Shown: positions 37,064-46,612, numbered from the stretch's first letter. The stretch is 64,000 nt of DNA from Carnobacterium pleistocenium FTR1 (GCF_000744285.1 NZ_JQLQ01000002.1:124001-188000), one strand, 5' to 3'. Notes: generated by a model not told the origin, from the letters alone. Program-made: numbers and translations.

Positions 37064-37262
37064 GGTATGTATACTAAACTAATTGAACCATTTTGTTATA
37101 TTCATCAGATATTTAGACCCAGCCAAATGTCTTAATAGGACTATTTAGTTGCGTATTCTATAAGAAATCTAATTTCAGTTAGGGCAATAGGATAACAAAA
37201 TAGTAACGTATATCAAAGTATAATTAACTGATTTGACTGTAAGAAAAAGATAGGGGACAATA

Positions 37263-39032
37263 ATGGATACAATAACACAGGATGAACTATACAATAGCTT
37301 AATCAACGGCGCAAAAGAGGTTATGAATAACCGATTATTTTTAAATGATATTAATGTATTCCCAGTGGCTGATGGAGATACAGGAAGCAATCTCTTCTCT
37401 ACTATGAAAAGTATTGTTCACCATTCAGAATTAAAAGAAAATACTAAGACTACCTTAGAGTCTATCGCAGATTCAGCTATTATTGGAGCGAGAGGAAATT
37501 CTGGTTTGATTTTTGCTCAATATCTTCAAGGATTTAGCGAAGGAATAACGGCAGAAACAGTTATTACAAAAGAGGATTTTGTTTCAGCAAGTAAAAATGG
37601 AATGGAATATGCTTATCAAGCAGTTGGGAACCCTGTTGAAGGAACGATATTAACCACGATGACCGTATTTTATAATGAGTTGAGTAAAGAACTAAGTAAC
37701 CATGACACCTTTGATACATTGCTTGAGAAAGCATTAAAAAAGGTGGAGGATGCAGTTGAAAATACGACTGATCAATTAAAAGTTCTAAAGCAATCGCTTG
37801 TCGTTGATTCAGGAGCGAAAGGATTTGCGTACTTTATTAAAGGCTTTTTAGATGGTATTCAGGGGCGTTTAATTTCAAAGGAAATCACAGAAGTAGAAGA
37901 GATTATTCCAGCAATCGAACAGCATGATTATACTGTTGTTGACTATCGCTATTGTACTGAAGCTTTAATCGAACAGGAGTCAGATGTTGCAGATTTAAAA
38001 AATCTTATATCTGATATTGGGGATTCGATTGTTCAAGTTAAAGGAAAAAGAAAAACGAGATTGCATATCCACACCAATGATCCCGCTGAATTATTTGACC
38101 GTCTCTCTAATCATGGGAAAATCATTGAACAGAAAGTCGATGATATGGTCCAGCAGCATGACCGGATCCACAATCGAAAATACAAGACTGTTATTATGAC
38201 AGACTCGATTGCAGATTTACCAAAAGAATTGATTGATGACGCACAAGTCCATGTGATCCATATATCGCTGTTGGTCGGAGAGGAATCATATATCGATAAA
38301 CTAACGGTGACAAATGAAAAACTCTTTGAGCTAGCTAAAGCAAAAAATATTCACCCAACGTCATCACAACCAACAATTAAGAGTATCGAAAATGCTTACC
38401 ACTACTTATTGTCTTATTATGAAAATATTGTAGTTTTTTCTGTAGCACAAGCGTTAAGTGGAACCTATAATGTTTTTTCAAAAGCTGCTGAAAAGTTCAA
38501 TGAGAACAAGCAAGTGATTCATATCATAGATACGAAACAAAATTCCGTTGCAGAAGGGTTAATTGTTTGGCAAGCCATTGAGAACTTAAAAGCTGATAAA
38601 TCTGTTGATGAGATTGTATCAGCTGCAACATATTCTATTGGTCAATCTAAAATCCTGGTTAAAATCAATACACTGGATAACATGATTGCTTCGGGAAGAC
38701 TAAGCGTACGTGCAGGTGGTATTGCTAAAAAAGTAGGCTTGAAACCGATCATCACTTTGGATGAAAAAGGTGAGGGTAAGATTTTTAAAGTTACTTTCGC
38801 CTCTAATAGAGCACTTAAAAAAATTCTGAAACACATGAAACATATTAATGAAACACAAGGAATCAAACACTACGCTGTCACATATGTAGATGATCCTCAG
38901 TTAGGAAAAGATTTTGCTGATGCACTAAATAACACATTAAATAAAGAACCAGAATATATTACGAAGAGTTCCGGTGTGATCGCATTAGGCGCGGGTGTTG
39001 GTGCTGTTGCAGTCGCATATATTACTAAATAG
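37263..39032 (+). CDS. DAK2-DegV fusion protein (FakA-like plus FakB-like)
   Basis: This 589-residue protein fuses two parts of the fatty-acid kinase system. The N-terminal DAK2/DhaL domain (residues 1-200) has NVFPVADGDTGSNLFSTMKS and ARGNSGLIFAQYLQG, which bind Mg-ATP. Residues 210-300 resemble the FakA middle part (YRYCTEALIE and RLHIHTNDPAELF). Residues 307-589 are a DegV domain with VIMTDSIADLP, HPTSSQPT, AQALSGTYN and RLSVRAGG, the fatty-acid binding family FakB. In most Firmicutes these are separate proteins that meet to phosphorylate fatty acids. GGGGAC lies 6 bases before the ATG. It is 11 bases from the DUF2177 gene. Confidence 0.9.
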   Translation: MDTITQDELYNSLINGAKEVMNNRLFLNDINVFPVADGDTGSNLFSTMKSIVHHSELKENTKTTLESIADSAIIGARGNSGLIFAQYLQGFSEGITAETVITKEDFVSASKNGMEYAYQAVGNPVEGTILTTMTVFYNELSKELSNHDTFDTLLEKALKKVEDAVENTTDQLKVLKQSLVVDSGAKGFAYFIKGFLDGIQGRLISKEITEVEEIIPAIEQHDYTVVDYRYCTEALIEQESDVADLKNLISDIGDSIVQVKGKRKTRLHIHTNDPAELFDRLSNHGKIIEQKVDDMVQQHDRIHNRKYKTVIMTDSIADLPKELIDDAQVHVIHISLLVGEESYIDKLTVTNEKLFELAKAKNIHPTSSQPTIKSIENAYHYLLSYYENIVVFSVAQALSGTYNVFSKAAEKFNENKQVIHIIDTKQNSVAEGLIVWQAIENLKADKSVDEIVSAATYSIGQSKILVKINTLDNMIASGRLSVRAGGIAKKVGLKPIITLDEKGEGKIFKVTFASNRALKKILKHMKHINETQGIKHYAVTYVDDPQLGKDFADALNNTLNKEPEYITKSSGVIALGAGVGAVAVAYITK

Positions 39033-39043
39033 GAGGTTATCAA

Positions 39044-39442
39044 ATGATGGAATATTTTATTATCTACATGATCACACTTGCCGTGTTTTTCTTAATTGAC
39101 ATAGTTTGGCTAGCTCTAATTGCTAATAAGCTATACAGAAATCAAATTGGTTTTATTATGAAAGATAAACCTAATTGGGTAGTAGCCATCTTATTTTATT
39201 TGATTTTTGTTCTTGGATTGGTATTCTTTGTTATTGATCCTGCTTTATTATCAGAAAGCATGCTTGAAGCATTGTTGAGAGGAATGTTCTTTGGTTTTAT
39301 TACTTACGCAACCTACGATTTAACCAATCTAGCAACGCTGGATAAATGGCCATTAAAAATTACTATTATTGATTTGATTTGGGGCACATCTTTAGGTGGA
39401 CTTGTATCGGTTATTAGTTATTATTTTTCTGCTATGCTTTAA
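39044..39442 (+). CDS. DUF2177-family membrane protein
   Basis: This 132-residue protein has four helices and matches DUF2177: IDIVWLALIANKLYRNQIG, then LLRGMFFGFITYATYDLTNLATLDKWPLKIT, and DLIWGTSLGGLVS near the end. AGGAGG lies 7 bases before the ATG. It follows the FakA-FakB fusion by 11 bases, so the two are one transcript. Function unknown; a membrane lipid link is suggested only by the neighbour. Confidence 0.88.
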   Translation: MMEYFIIYMITLAVFFLIDIVWLALIANKLYRNQIGFIMKDKPNWVVAILFYLIFVLGLVFFVIDPALLSESMLEALLRGMFFGFITYATYDLTNLATLDKWPLKITIIDLIWGTSLGGLVSVISYYFSAML

Positions 39443-39458
39443 TAAAAAATGCAATCAA

Positions 39459-39490
39459 AAAAGCACGTATCTTTTTAGATACGTGCTTTT
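39459..39490. terminator. Bidirectional terminator
   Basis: AAAAGCACGTATCT, TTTT loop, AGATACGTGCTTTT: a perfect 14-bp stem between convergent genes. Confidence 0.92.
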
Positions 39491-39505
39491 AATATGGAGT
39501 TTATG

Positions 39506-40174
39506 TTAGAACCCTTTTTTTTGGCCTTCAAAAGGAGGTTTTTTTCCGTTTGAAAACTCTTCAACGCTTGGGCCTGATAATTTTCTCAGACCTTTAATTC
39601 CTAATACATAAGTGGAAATAAGGAGAACTATATTCATCGGCCAACCCAAAATAGAATTGATATAGAAATAAAGCGAGAATTTGCCCATTAAAAATAGTGG
39701 AACTTGTATGATCAGTCGGAGCATAAAGTAAACAGCCCACATGATCGTGACGTTTCGATAGGCTGGACGAATATCGTCTCGCAAGTACCATTCGATTGGC
39801 CATCCTCTGGTTAAATGACTCAGCAAAGCGGCCATTGGACGGTGAATGACAAGAGACACAACACATGAAATGACAATCAGACCTGTTGTAATTAAGCCAG
39901 GAAGATAATAATTGATTGCATCTCCAGATAATAAACTAAATCCAATAGAAAGCAGGACACCTCCTACGCCAACTAAAACGTATTTTTTTGTATGTCTTTT
40001 GATAATTCTATAGAGGATGAGGAGGAGAAGATAAAGAAGAGTTACCCCGCTAGCAAGCTCAAGGGACAGGAACTGATTAGCTAGGAAAAATATTAAAGGG
40101 GGGAAGAGAGCATCGATTGTTTTCTTCTCAAATACAAGTGAAAGTTGTTCTACCCATTCTCTAAGTTTCTCCAT
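39506..40174 (-). CDS. DUF3159-like membrane protein
   Basis: This protein of about 222 residues has six helices. The start MEKLREWVEQLSLVFEKKTI and the central LTRGWPIEWYLRDDIRPAYR, NVTIMWAVYFMLRLIIQVP fit the DUF3159 family, whose role is unknown. AAAGGAG 8 bases upstream of 40174 fixes the start; the frame to 40198 lies within that signal. It overlaps the upstream small membrane gene by 14 bases, indicating coupling. Confidence 0.78.
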   Translation of the reverse strand: MEKLREWVEQLSLVFEKKTIDALFPPLIFFLANQFLSLELASGVTLLYLLLLILYRIIKRHTKKYVLVGVGGVLLSIGFSLLSGDAINYYLPGLITTGLIVISCVVSLVIHRPMAALLSHLTRGWPIEWYLRDDIRPAYRNVTIMWAVYFMLRLIIQVPLFLMGKFSLYFYINSILGWPMNIVLLISTYVLGIKGLRKLSGPSVEEFSNGKKPPFEGQKKGF

Positions 40175-40508
40175 CACTAACACTCCTTTGTACGCCATGC
40201 AAAGCTACGGACCAGTCTCCTTTTGATTCGTATAATGCTTTTAAAACATAAATGCTGCCTATTAAAAAACCAAAAATCATCATTGTGACAACCCAGATGA
40301 TGGTTTTCCACATAGTTTTTTCCCGGTAGACGATCCATATTGAAAATAGGGTGAATCCTACGTATAGATCGATCATAGACATGACCCCCCATGGATTTTC
40401 GAGTAACGCTCTACCGTCAACCAAAAAATCTCCATTTACGAATGCATTAACCAATCCGGCGGTCATTGCCAGCAAGCAAATCCACGCAACGATTTTTGCA
40501 GCTTTCAT
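40161..40508 (-). CDS. DUF1475-like membrane protein
   Basis: This 115-residue protein has three or four helices with the DUF1475-type core LENPWGVMSMIDLYVGFTLF, SIWIVYREKTMWKTIIWV. AGGAGG precedes the ATG at 40508. It is the first gene of a two-gene minus-strand unit with the DUF3159-like protein. No function is known for this family. Confidence 0.78.
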   Translation of the reverse strand: MKAAKIVAWICLLAMTAGLVNAFVNGDFLVDGRALLENPWGVMSMIDLYVGFTLFSIWIVYREKTMWKTIIWVVTMMIFGFLIGSIYVLKALYESKGDWSVALHGVQRSVSDGET

Positions 40509-41189
40509 TTTGTTTTCCTCCTTTAAAAAAAGTACTTTATAACTCTATTGATTTTCTACCAAATAAAGGCTGTTTTTTAACCAATAATAGTGCTTTGATT
40601 TTACCATACTCAGCGCAGTAAAAACGGGAAATAGAATTTGTTAGTACTAAATATAGGGTGTCTTGATGAAATGAATAAGGAATCATCAAGTTTATAAATA
40701 GTCCTATAAACTAAGAAAGAGTATTTCCAAAATTATTTGGGAGCACTCTTTTTTAAATAAGAACATTCTAAATCGTAGCTGCTACTAATTGAATTGTGTT
40801 TTTGAAGCATAAAGAATGATTTAATAAGTGCAAAAATAAAAGCTAATAAACTCTAGATCCATCTCCTCCTACAACAGTATTAACAACAATAGTTAGATTT
40901 GCAGATAAATCTTCTTCGGTATCAGGTTTGCTTAGACGTGCTATGAAAGATAGGATGTGCTTTTAAAAAATCAGTTTTATCTTTTTGATAAAAAATTGGT
41001 GAAAAAGAACCTTGTCAAAGAAAGTTCTTCAATATACGTTTGTCTCTAGTTGTATGTAGTTAAAGAAATTATATAAAATAGTTGTTTTTTCAGTTAATAG
41101 CCAATTTCATAAAAAATACCCCGAAAATTAGATTTTTTCTAACTTCTAGGGTGTAGTACAAGATGAGAGGAATTTGTCTATTTCATAGG
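40509..41189. other. Intergenic region with two hairpins
   Basis: A stem with AGAGT, TTTCCAAA and TTTGGGAG, ACTCTTTTTT at 40717-40755 looks like a plus-strand terminator for no visible gene. GTGAAAAAGAACCTT at 40999-41013, part of a small hairpin, recurs at 46893-46907. No coding region supported. Confidence 0.5.
41111..41155 (-). terminator. Terminator of the second osmC gene
   Basis: On the minus strand ACCCTAGAAGTTAGA pairs with TCTAATTTTCGGGGT (14 of 15 with G-T pairs), then a run of Ts. Confidence 0.8.
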
Positions 41190-41630
41190 TTATATTTTAT
41201 GGATTTCTGTTTTAGTAGTAGGCGCATTTTTAATAGTATCAGCTACTGGACAAGTACGATCGATAAAAGCTACAAAATCTGAAATTTCTTCATCAGTATT
41301 ATCAGCTTCAATATAAAATTTAGATACTATTGCAGAAAAGCCTATCTTAGCTGCTTTGTTTTTCCCCATAAAACCATCAGGATCTAATGTTCCTTCTAAT
41401 TCTACACGGATATCTTTTAACTTTATATCATGTGCTTTAGCGAAAGATCGAGCTACAATAACTTTACATGCCCCAAGTGAAGATAATAAAGCTTCAACCG
41501 GATTCATCCCTTCATTTGATCCACCTAAATTTTCTGGTTCATCTAAAATAAATTCAAAATTCCTTGATGTGCATGAAACTTTCATTCCACCAATCGACTT
41601 AGCTACTGCACGAAATGTTTCGTTTGCCAT
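41190..41630 (-). CDS. OsmC/Ohr-family protein (second copy)
   Basis: This 146-residue OsmC-fold protein has first Cys in SSLGACKVIVARSFAKAHD and second Cys in DRTCPVADTIKNAP, the two-Cys active site for organic peroxide reduction. It shares the branch of the protein at 26156-26593 (GGSNEGMNPVEALLSSL against GGKDEGANPLGAFIASL) but is not a recent duplicate. AGGAGG precedes the ATG. It is monocistronic with its own terminator. Confidence 0.9.
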   Translation of the reverse strand: MANETFRAVAKSIGGMKVSCTSRNFEFILDEPENLGGSNEGMNPVEALLSSLGACKVIVARSFAKAHDIKLKDIRVELEGTLDPDGFMGKNKAAKIGFSAIVSKFYIEADNTDEEISDFVAFIDRTCPVADTIKNAPTTKTEIHKI

Positions 41631-41926
41631 AAAATAACCTCCTATTAATTTAATAGCTTTATTGTATCATGAAAGCGTTATTTTTTCCCTGTTCATTAAC
41701 TGGAAAAACAAGAACAATTGGAATAGATAACAGGTTGAATAAAATTTCCAACTAATATCAACTTAAAATCCGAGGATGAATTATTATCAGATTGGGTTAC
41801 TGTAATATTGGTACGTGTAAAATAGTTCTCGAGACAATATTATCTTTTTACTAGCAAAAATAAAGAAGGCGTTCTATCATAAATGTATACTTGAGCAGCA
41901 AATACATAAATGGAAGAGGCCTTCTT

Positions 41927-42422
41927 ATGGATAACGTTATATCAAAATCATACGAAATAATAAAGGAATCAAACGATTTAATCGCTACAGAAGAATCCAT
42001 TCAGCAATATATGTATGAAGTATTTACGGAATTATTAGGAGATATATTTATACATATAAATCAAACGATTAAGGAACAAAAGCAACACGAAGGATGGAAA
42101 GTAAAGCGAGAAGATTGGAAAACAGTCCAGTTTATTTTTTGGCCTGTCCGATACCGTCGTACTTTAATGACAGATCAAGACAGTCAAAATCATTATCCAC
42201 TAGATAAGTGGTTGGGGATTTAAAAATACCAACGTTATAGTCCACTCGTAGAAGTCAAAATAGCAGAGTTAGCAAGTAAGTGTACCTAACGGGATACCAA
42301 TCGATGAAACAATGAAAGAATGGACAGCAGTAACGATAATCCATCAAACAGTAGGCAGCCTCCTTAAACAAGTGGGAGAAGCACTCACACTCAATACAAT
42401 AGTTTTTGAAAAAAACGACTAA
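41927..42422 (+). pseudogene. ISLre2-family transposase remnant
   Basis: The frame starting MDNVISKSYEIIKESNDLIA, with the core WKVKREDWKTVQFIFWPVRY, RRTLMTDQDSQNHYPLDKWL matches the N-terminal region of ISLre2 (UPF0236) transposases. It stops at a TAA (42221-42223) where the family has Arg, continues KYQRYSPLVEVKIAELASKC, meets another stop, then shifts frame to EWTAVTIIHQTVGSLLKQVG. The rest of the roughly 450-residue protein is gone. It is a dead fragment, with no clear terminal repeats visible. Confidence 0.85.
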
Positions 42423-42677
42423 TTTCAAGGGATTAATGCGCCTAAAAACCTTAATTGTCTGAAAAAATAATGAGCGATTTGGAAATTTGAAGTAAAACCA
42501 ACAAACTAATGACCTGAACAAAGCAAAAAACACACCGATTTTTATTTTTCCAAAAAGTGTGAATCATTCAGTAATAAACTTAAGATTCTCTACCTGAATG
42601 ATTTATTTAGTACAATTTTTTTCGCTATACTCCTCGTTGGATGGGGTGCTTAAATTAATTAATATTATTGAAAGTCG

Positions 42678-42696
42678 CTTAATTTGACAAATCAGA
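42678..42696 (+). repeat. 19-bp dispersed motif, copy 1
   Basis: CTTAATTTGACAAATCAGA. An inverted copy is at 46303-46321 and a direct copy at 47098-47116. It may be the end of a small insertion element. Confidence 0.7.
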
Positions 42697-42759
42697 ATTA
42701 TTAAAAAAATTAAAAAATAAAAGGCTGAAAAAATATAATAGCCACTAAGGAGGGTATGT

Positions 42760-42825
42760 ATGAAAAAAGAAACTGGAACTTTAATTGCAGTTTCTTGGTT
42801 CTTGAAATATGAAATTATGAAATAA
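42760..42825 (+). CDS. Very short ORF with strong ribosome binding site
   Basis: A 21-codon frame, MKKETGTLIAVSWFLKYEIM with a final K, starts 5 bases after AGGAGGG. It may be the intact start of a broken gene or a small peptide. No homologue recognised. A second ATG at 42756 in another frame gives 18 codons. The flanking parts of 42423-43310 have only debris. Confidence 0.3.
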   Translation: MKKETGTLIAVSWFLKYEIMK

Positions 42826-42895
42826 TCAAACGGAAAATAAAATAAAAAAACAAAAATAGTACAATAGAGTATTTATAAGGACATGCAGCATCAAA

Positions 42896-43030
42896 ATGAG
42901 AACGAAGAAGCAAATTTGAGTAATACTGATATTAGCATTACTAACATGTGTCTTAAGAAGTGCTAAAGGATTTTCAAATGGTGTAGAGTATATATATTTT
43001 AGTTTGTTCTGCCACACAATCATGTGCTAA
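42896..43030 (+). pseudogene. Small membrane-protein ORF with in-frame TGA
   Basis: MRTKKQI, TGA, then VILILALLTCVLRSAKGFSN, GVEYIYFSLFCHTIMC to a TAA at 43030. The part after the TGA has a clear hydrophobic helix, and TGG Trp at the stop would give a 44-residue membrane protein. The ribosome binding site is weak. Confidence 0.35.
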
Positions 43031-43310
43031 AGACCGATATAAAAAAAGAACCCTTTTTTAGTAAGGTCATGGATACATGTTCATATATTATTTTTTAAAG
43101 GATGAATTATAGTATTAAATGCAACACCTTTTCCCTAAACGCTTCGTAAGGTGTTTTCCAATCTAGTCATTTGCTTTCTTAATTCTTATCAAAAATAAAA
43201 TTAATTTGAATGAATTCTTTTTAGAAAGTTGATTCTTTGATTTTTCGGTTTAAAAAAGTTAAACTCTAAGTATAATTTCACAAACGCAAACAAAGGAAGG
43301 AAGGTATATT

Positions 43311-43517
43311 ATGAATAAAAAGAAAATCGTTACTGGAATGATAACCTTATCCTCTTTAGCTCTGCTAGCAGCTTGCTCACCTCAAGATAATGAAAATCAA
43401 GAGTCCATTGATACAAGTGGACAATCCAGTATTCCAGCCGCTGAAAATAGTTCCGATTCTCAAATGATGAATGAACCAGGAGATATGGATAATAATATGG
43501 ACGACAATGGGTATTAA
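43311..43517 (+). CDS. Short lipoprotein, probably a truncated relative of the DUF1541 proteins
   Basis: The 68-residue product has a lipoprotein signal with lipobox LLAAC (Cys22) and a low-complexity Ser/Asn/Asp/Met tail. GGAAGGAAGG and TATAAT at 43271-43276 support expression. After the stop, another frame around 43577-43709 reads TLETSHVGGVTVAINSVEET, TDFMLKYRQTVDGEW, PKTEDELS, which resembles the DUF1541 repeat of the protein at 14506-15297. So the gene probably once had that domain and was shortened by indels. The present product would be a tiny lipoprotein without it. Confidence 0.6.
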   Translation: MNKKKIVTGMITLSSLALLAACSPQDNENQESIDTSGQSSIPAAENSSDSQMMNEPGDMDNNMDDNGY

Positions 43518-43763
43518 AAGAAGAAATACCAGAGGCGTGCAATCAAGAAGAATATTTTAAGTGAATGAACAGAAATAACTTTAGAGACAAGCCACGTTGG
43601 AGGTGTGACTGTCGCCATAAATTCTGTTGAAGAGACAACAGATTTCATGCTGAAATATCGACAAACAGTTGATGGGGAATGGCCAAAAACAGAAGATGAA
43701 TTATCATAAGAATAAAGGATAGATAAAGATTATTCGTACAATTATTTAAGACTATTCTAGTAC

Positions 43764-43804
43764 TAAAGGCTCGGCCTAATAGTTCTATTAGGTAGAGCCT
43801 TTTT
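43764..43804 (+). terminator. Terminator after the broken lipoprotein gene
   Basis: AAAGGCTC, CCTAATA and TATTAGG, GAGCCTTTTT form a two-part stem with an internal GG/TA bulge and TTC loop. Confidence 0.8.
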
Positions 43805-44465
43805 ATATGCGAGACAAAATAAATGTAGTACCTCATCGAAATAGTGAAAATGGATCAAAAATCATGAAATACATAAATAGGAAAAGGTAAGAAATTATTA
43901 GACGTATATGTGTTAATTAAAAGCTCTATTTTAGTGCTTGTTTAAAAAATAAAAGAGTGTCTAAAAACGTAATTTCTAATTCAAATCATTTAACCATAAC
44001 AGATTGGGGTTCTTTTTGTACACCCAAAGGGTGTTGAAAAATTCAACTTAAACTAGCGCTAAAACAGTTTTTTCAGAGCATTTCAGAAAAAGTATGAATT
44101 ATCTAGGATTGATAGTTTTCTAAGCTGCCTTTTTAAATTTTCTCCAAGCTTCATTCTTAATTTAGCCTTCCTTTGGAAATTGAATTTTTTTATTTATGCT
44201 ATATATTTCTGGAAATTGACTTATAGATAGATAGTAACTTACTGTTTGTCACATATCGAACCCTCTTCTAATAAGTTTCTAAATTAAGTTAGACAATACT
44301 TGCTCATTAGGGTAACTTGAAAATACTTCCAGTGGCGTGAATTGCTCGTTTTGTGTCATTTATGGCAATTAAAATGAAACGATCAATACTATATAATTAA
44401 ACCATGGCTCAGATAGTTAAATCGTTTTGATTGCTTCGTGAGCAAATAACTATGGAGGTGCAAGA
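43805..44465. other. Decayed intergenic DNA, possible transposase tail on minus strand
   Basis: Minus-strand bases 44120-44160 read IKNEAWRKFKKAA then stop, like the end of a transposase, with no body. No intact gene. GGAGGTG at 44453-44459 belongs to the next gene. Confidence 0.35.
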
Positions 44466-45284
44466 TTGAATAAAAAAGTAGCATTAGTAACGGGCGCTAG
44501 TAGTGGTATCGGTTATGCAGCAGCAATTGATTTATACAATGCGGGTTTTACTGTTTATGGAGCCGCTAGAAGAATGGACAAGCTTAAGAGTCTTGAGGAT
44601 AATGGAATACACATTATAGAATTAGACGTCACGAATGAAGAGTCGATGGTTAAAAGTATAGAAACGATAATTAATAATGAAGGAAGTTTGGATATTCTTG
44701 TTAATAATGCAGGCTATGGGTCATACGGTGCATTAGAAGATGTTCCAATGGAAGAAGCTCGACGACAAGTAGAAGTAAATGTGTTTGGTCTTGCACGAAT
44801 GAGTCAGTTAGCCTTGCCACATATGAGGAAAAATAAATTTGGTAGAATTATTAATATTTCATCCATTGGAGGTAAGATTTACACTCCTTTTGGCGGATGG
44901 TATCATGCCACTAAATTTGCTGTAGAAGGTTTAAGCGACAGTATGAGATTAGAAACTGCACAGTTTGGCATAGATGTTGTAGTTATTGAACCCGGTGGTG
45001 TTAAAACTGATTGGGGTATTATTTCAGCCGATAATCTGATAAAAACATCCAAAAATAGTGTATACGAAACGAGCGCAAAAGAAACGGCAGATAAAATGCG
45101 CAAAAATTATAGCGGCACACAACTATCTGATCCTAGAGTGGTATCAGAAGCAATTGTCAAGGTAGCAACAGTTAAAAAGCCAAAAACTAGATATCTTGTT
45201 GGTATGGGTGCTAAGCCAGCTATTTTCATTCGAAAACTGGTGTCAGATAAAGCTTTTGATAAAATTATTAAATCACAAATGTAA
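44466..45284 (+). CDS. Short-chain dehydrogenase/reductase (SDR)
   Basis: This 272-residue classical SDR has the NAD(P) site TGASSGIGYAAA (residues 8-19), NNAGYGS, the catalytic Ser in NISSIGGKIY, Tyr and Lys in GWYHATKFAVEG, and PGGVKTDWG after it. Arg in GAARRMDKL suggests NADPH preference. The start is TTG, fixed by GGAGGTG 6 bases upstream. It is followed 20 bases later by an AraC regulator on the same strand, so they are an operon. Substrate unknown. Confidence 0.92.
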   Translation: MNKKVALVTGASSGIGYAAAIDLYNAGFTVYGAARRMDKLKSLEDNGIHIIELDVTNEESMVKSIETIINNEGSLDILVNNAGYGSYGALEDVPMEEARRQVEVNVFGLARMSQLALPHMRKNKFGRIINISSIGGKIYTPFGGWYHATKFAVEGLSDSMRLETAQFGIDVVVIEPGGVKTDWGIISADNLIKTSKNSVYETSAKETADKMRKNYSGTQLSDPRVVSEAIVKVATVKKPKTRYLVGMGAKPAIFIRKLVSDKAFDKIIKSQM

Positions 45285-45304
45285 CTATAAGAGTAGGTGA
45301 AGTA

Positions 45305-46288
45305 ATGGGGAGTTTTTTTTTGGTAGATCAATCTTATAAAAATTTTCTGGATAGTATCGGTGTCAATGGTGAGCGTGTTTTTAAAAAAGCGGGTATTCCA
45401 TACGAAAATATTGATGATGAAGGTATCAGTATTAATAAAGAACAATATGTTTCATTTATGAATAGCATGGAAACAGTAACGACTAACGAACATATTTTGA
45501 AGCTTAGTAATGTTGAAGAACTAGTTTTATTTGTCCCGCCTTTATTTGCAGCGATGTGTGCCAGAAACGGTATGAAATGCATTGAACGATTAGCGACATA
45601 TAAGCAACTGATGGGTCCTTTTGCACTAACTGTAGTCAAGCATAGCCGTACACTTGAGTTAGCGTTCGTGTTTGATGATTACCATACACCCATTCCCAGA
45701 TTTACGGTGCTAAGCGAACAAGTTCTTATAGTAGCGATTCTTAGAAAAGCTACAGGGATGAATATTGTACCTAAAAAAGTATCTTCGCTATATGAGTACG
45801 GTGATGAATTTGAACAATATTTTGGAGTCAAACCACATATTGGTAAAAAGAATGAGCTTTCGTTTGATCTAGCTGATATGCAAGAACCGTTCCTTACCGC
45901 GAATAATACAATGTGGCAATATTTGGAACCAGAGTTGAAGAAACGAATAGATGAGCTAGAATCAGATGATTCGTATGCTGCTAAAGTTAGAAATAAATTA
46001 ATAGAATTAATTCCAGGTGGTGCCTATACAGTAGACGATGTCGCAACAGATTTAGGAGTAAGCTCAAGGACGCTTCAACGTAGACTTGCTGTAGAAAAGA
46101 CTACATTCATCAAACAATTAAATCATACCAGAGAATTGGTAGCACGAAATTATTTGAAAAATGAGTCTATGTCAACCGATGAAGTTGCCTTTTTGGTTGG
46201 TTACTCAGATGGCAATGTTTTTAACAGGGCCTTTAGAAGTTGGACAGGTCAAACGGTTAGTCAGTTTAAAAAGAATATTAATAAATAA
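45305..46288 (+). CDS. AraC-family regulator with arabinose-binding-like N-terminal domain (OruR/VirS type)
   Basis: This 327-residue regulator has an N-terminal half typical of the OruR/ArgR-like AraC group (KKAGIPYENIDDEGISINKE, then FAAMCARNGMKCIERLATYK) and a C-terminal pair of helix-turn-helices (VDDVATDLGVSSRTLQRRLA and DEVAFLVGYSDGNVFNRAFR, SWTGQTVSQFKK). GTAGGTG lies near the ATG. It follows the SDR gene, so it likely regulates that gene. A 19-bp motif copy begins 15 bases after its stop. Confidence 0.92.
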   Translation: MGSFFLVDQSYKNFLDSIGVNGERVFKKAGIPYENIDDEGISINKEQYVSFMNSMETVTTNEHILKLSNVEELVLFVPPLFAAMCARNGMKCIERLATYKQLMGPFALTVVKHSRTLELAFVFDDYHTPIPRFTVLSEQVLIVAILRKATGMNIVPKKVSSLYEYGDEFEQYFGVKPHIGKKNELSFDLADMQEPFLTANNTMWQYLEPELKKRIDELESDDSYAAKVRNKLIELIPGGAYTVDDVATDLGVSSRTLQRRLAVEKTTFIKQLNHTRELVARNYLKNESMSTDEVAFLVGYSDGNVFNRAFRSWTGQTVSQFKKNINK

Positions 46289-46302
46289 ACTAACTTTGTT
46301 GC

Positions 46303-46321
46303 TCTGATTTGTCAAATTAAG
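46303..46321 (-). repeat. 19-bp dispersed motif, copy 2 (inverted)
   Basis: TCTGATTTGTCAAATTAAG, the exact complement of copies 1 and 3. Confidence 0.7.
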
Positions 46322-46511
46322 AAATTTAATTTGTTGCCAACATGTTAAATGGCACTTTAGCTCAGTGTAATAAACTGAAAAATAAAAAAATAAGACTCTA
46401 CATTATTTTCAGAAAAGAACAAGGGGAATTTGAAGTGATCCAAGTCATTGTTACTGGAAAAAGAGATAAAGAAACCATCTATAATATCGCTGGAAATCGT
46501 ATAAACTAATG

Positions 46512-46559
46512 AAATAAGAGTTCTAACACTTTAATGAAAAGTGTTAGAACTCTTATTTT
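46512..46559. terminator. Strong hairpin terminator
   Basis: AAATAAGAGTTCTAACACTT and its perfect complement around a short loop, ending CTTATTTTG. Confidence 0.85.
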
Positions 46560-46612
46560 GCGATACATGATTCTATACAATTTCATATATGTATAAGTAA
46601 ATAAAATATGAT

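Larger units (their letters stand above)
46289..46612. other. Intergenic region with 19-bp motif, tiny ORF and strong terminator
   Basis: The inverted motif copy is at 46303-46321. A GTG frame of 24 codons at 46435-46509 (MIQVIVTGKRDKETIYNIAG, NRIN) has AAGGGGA 7 bases upstream and runs to a terminator, so it may be a gene remnant. Nothing else seen. Confidence 0.4.

Noticed and set aside
43805-44465. Complete insertion sequence
   Set aside because: Only a 13-residue transposase-like tail; no body or paired terminal repeats seen.
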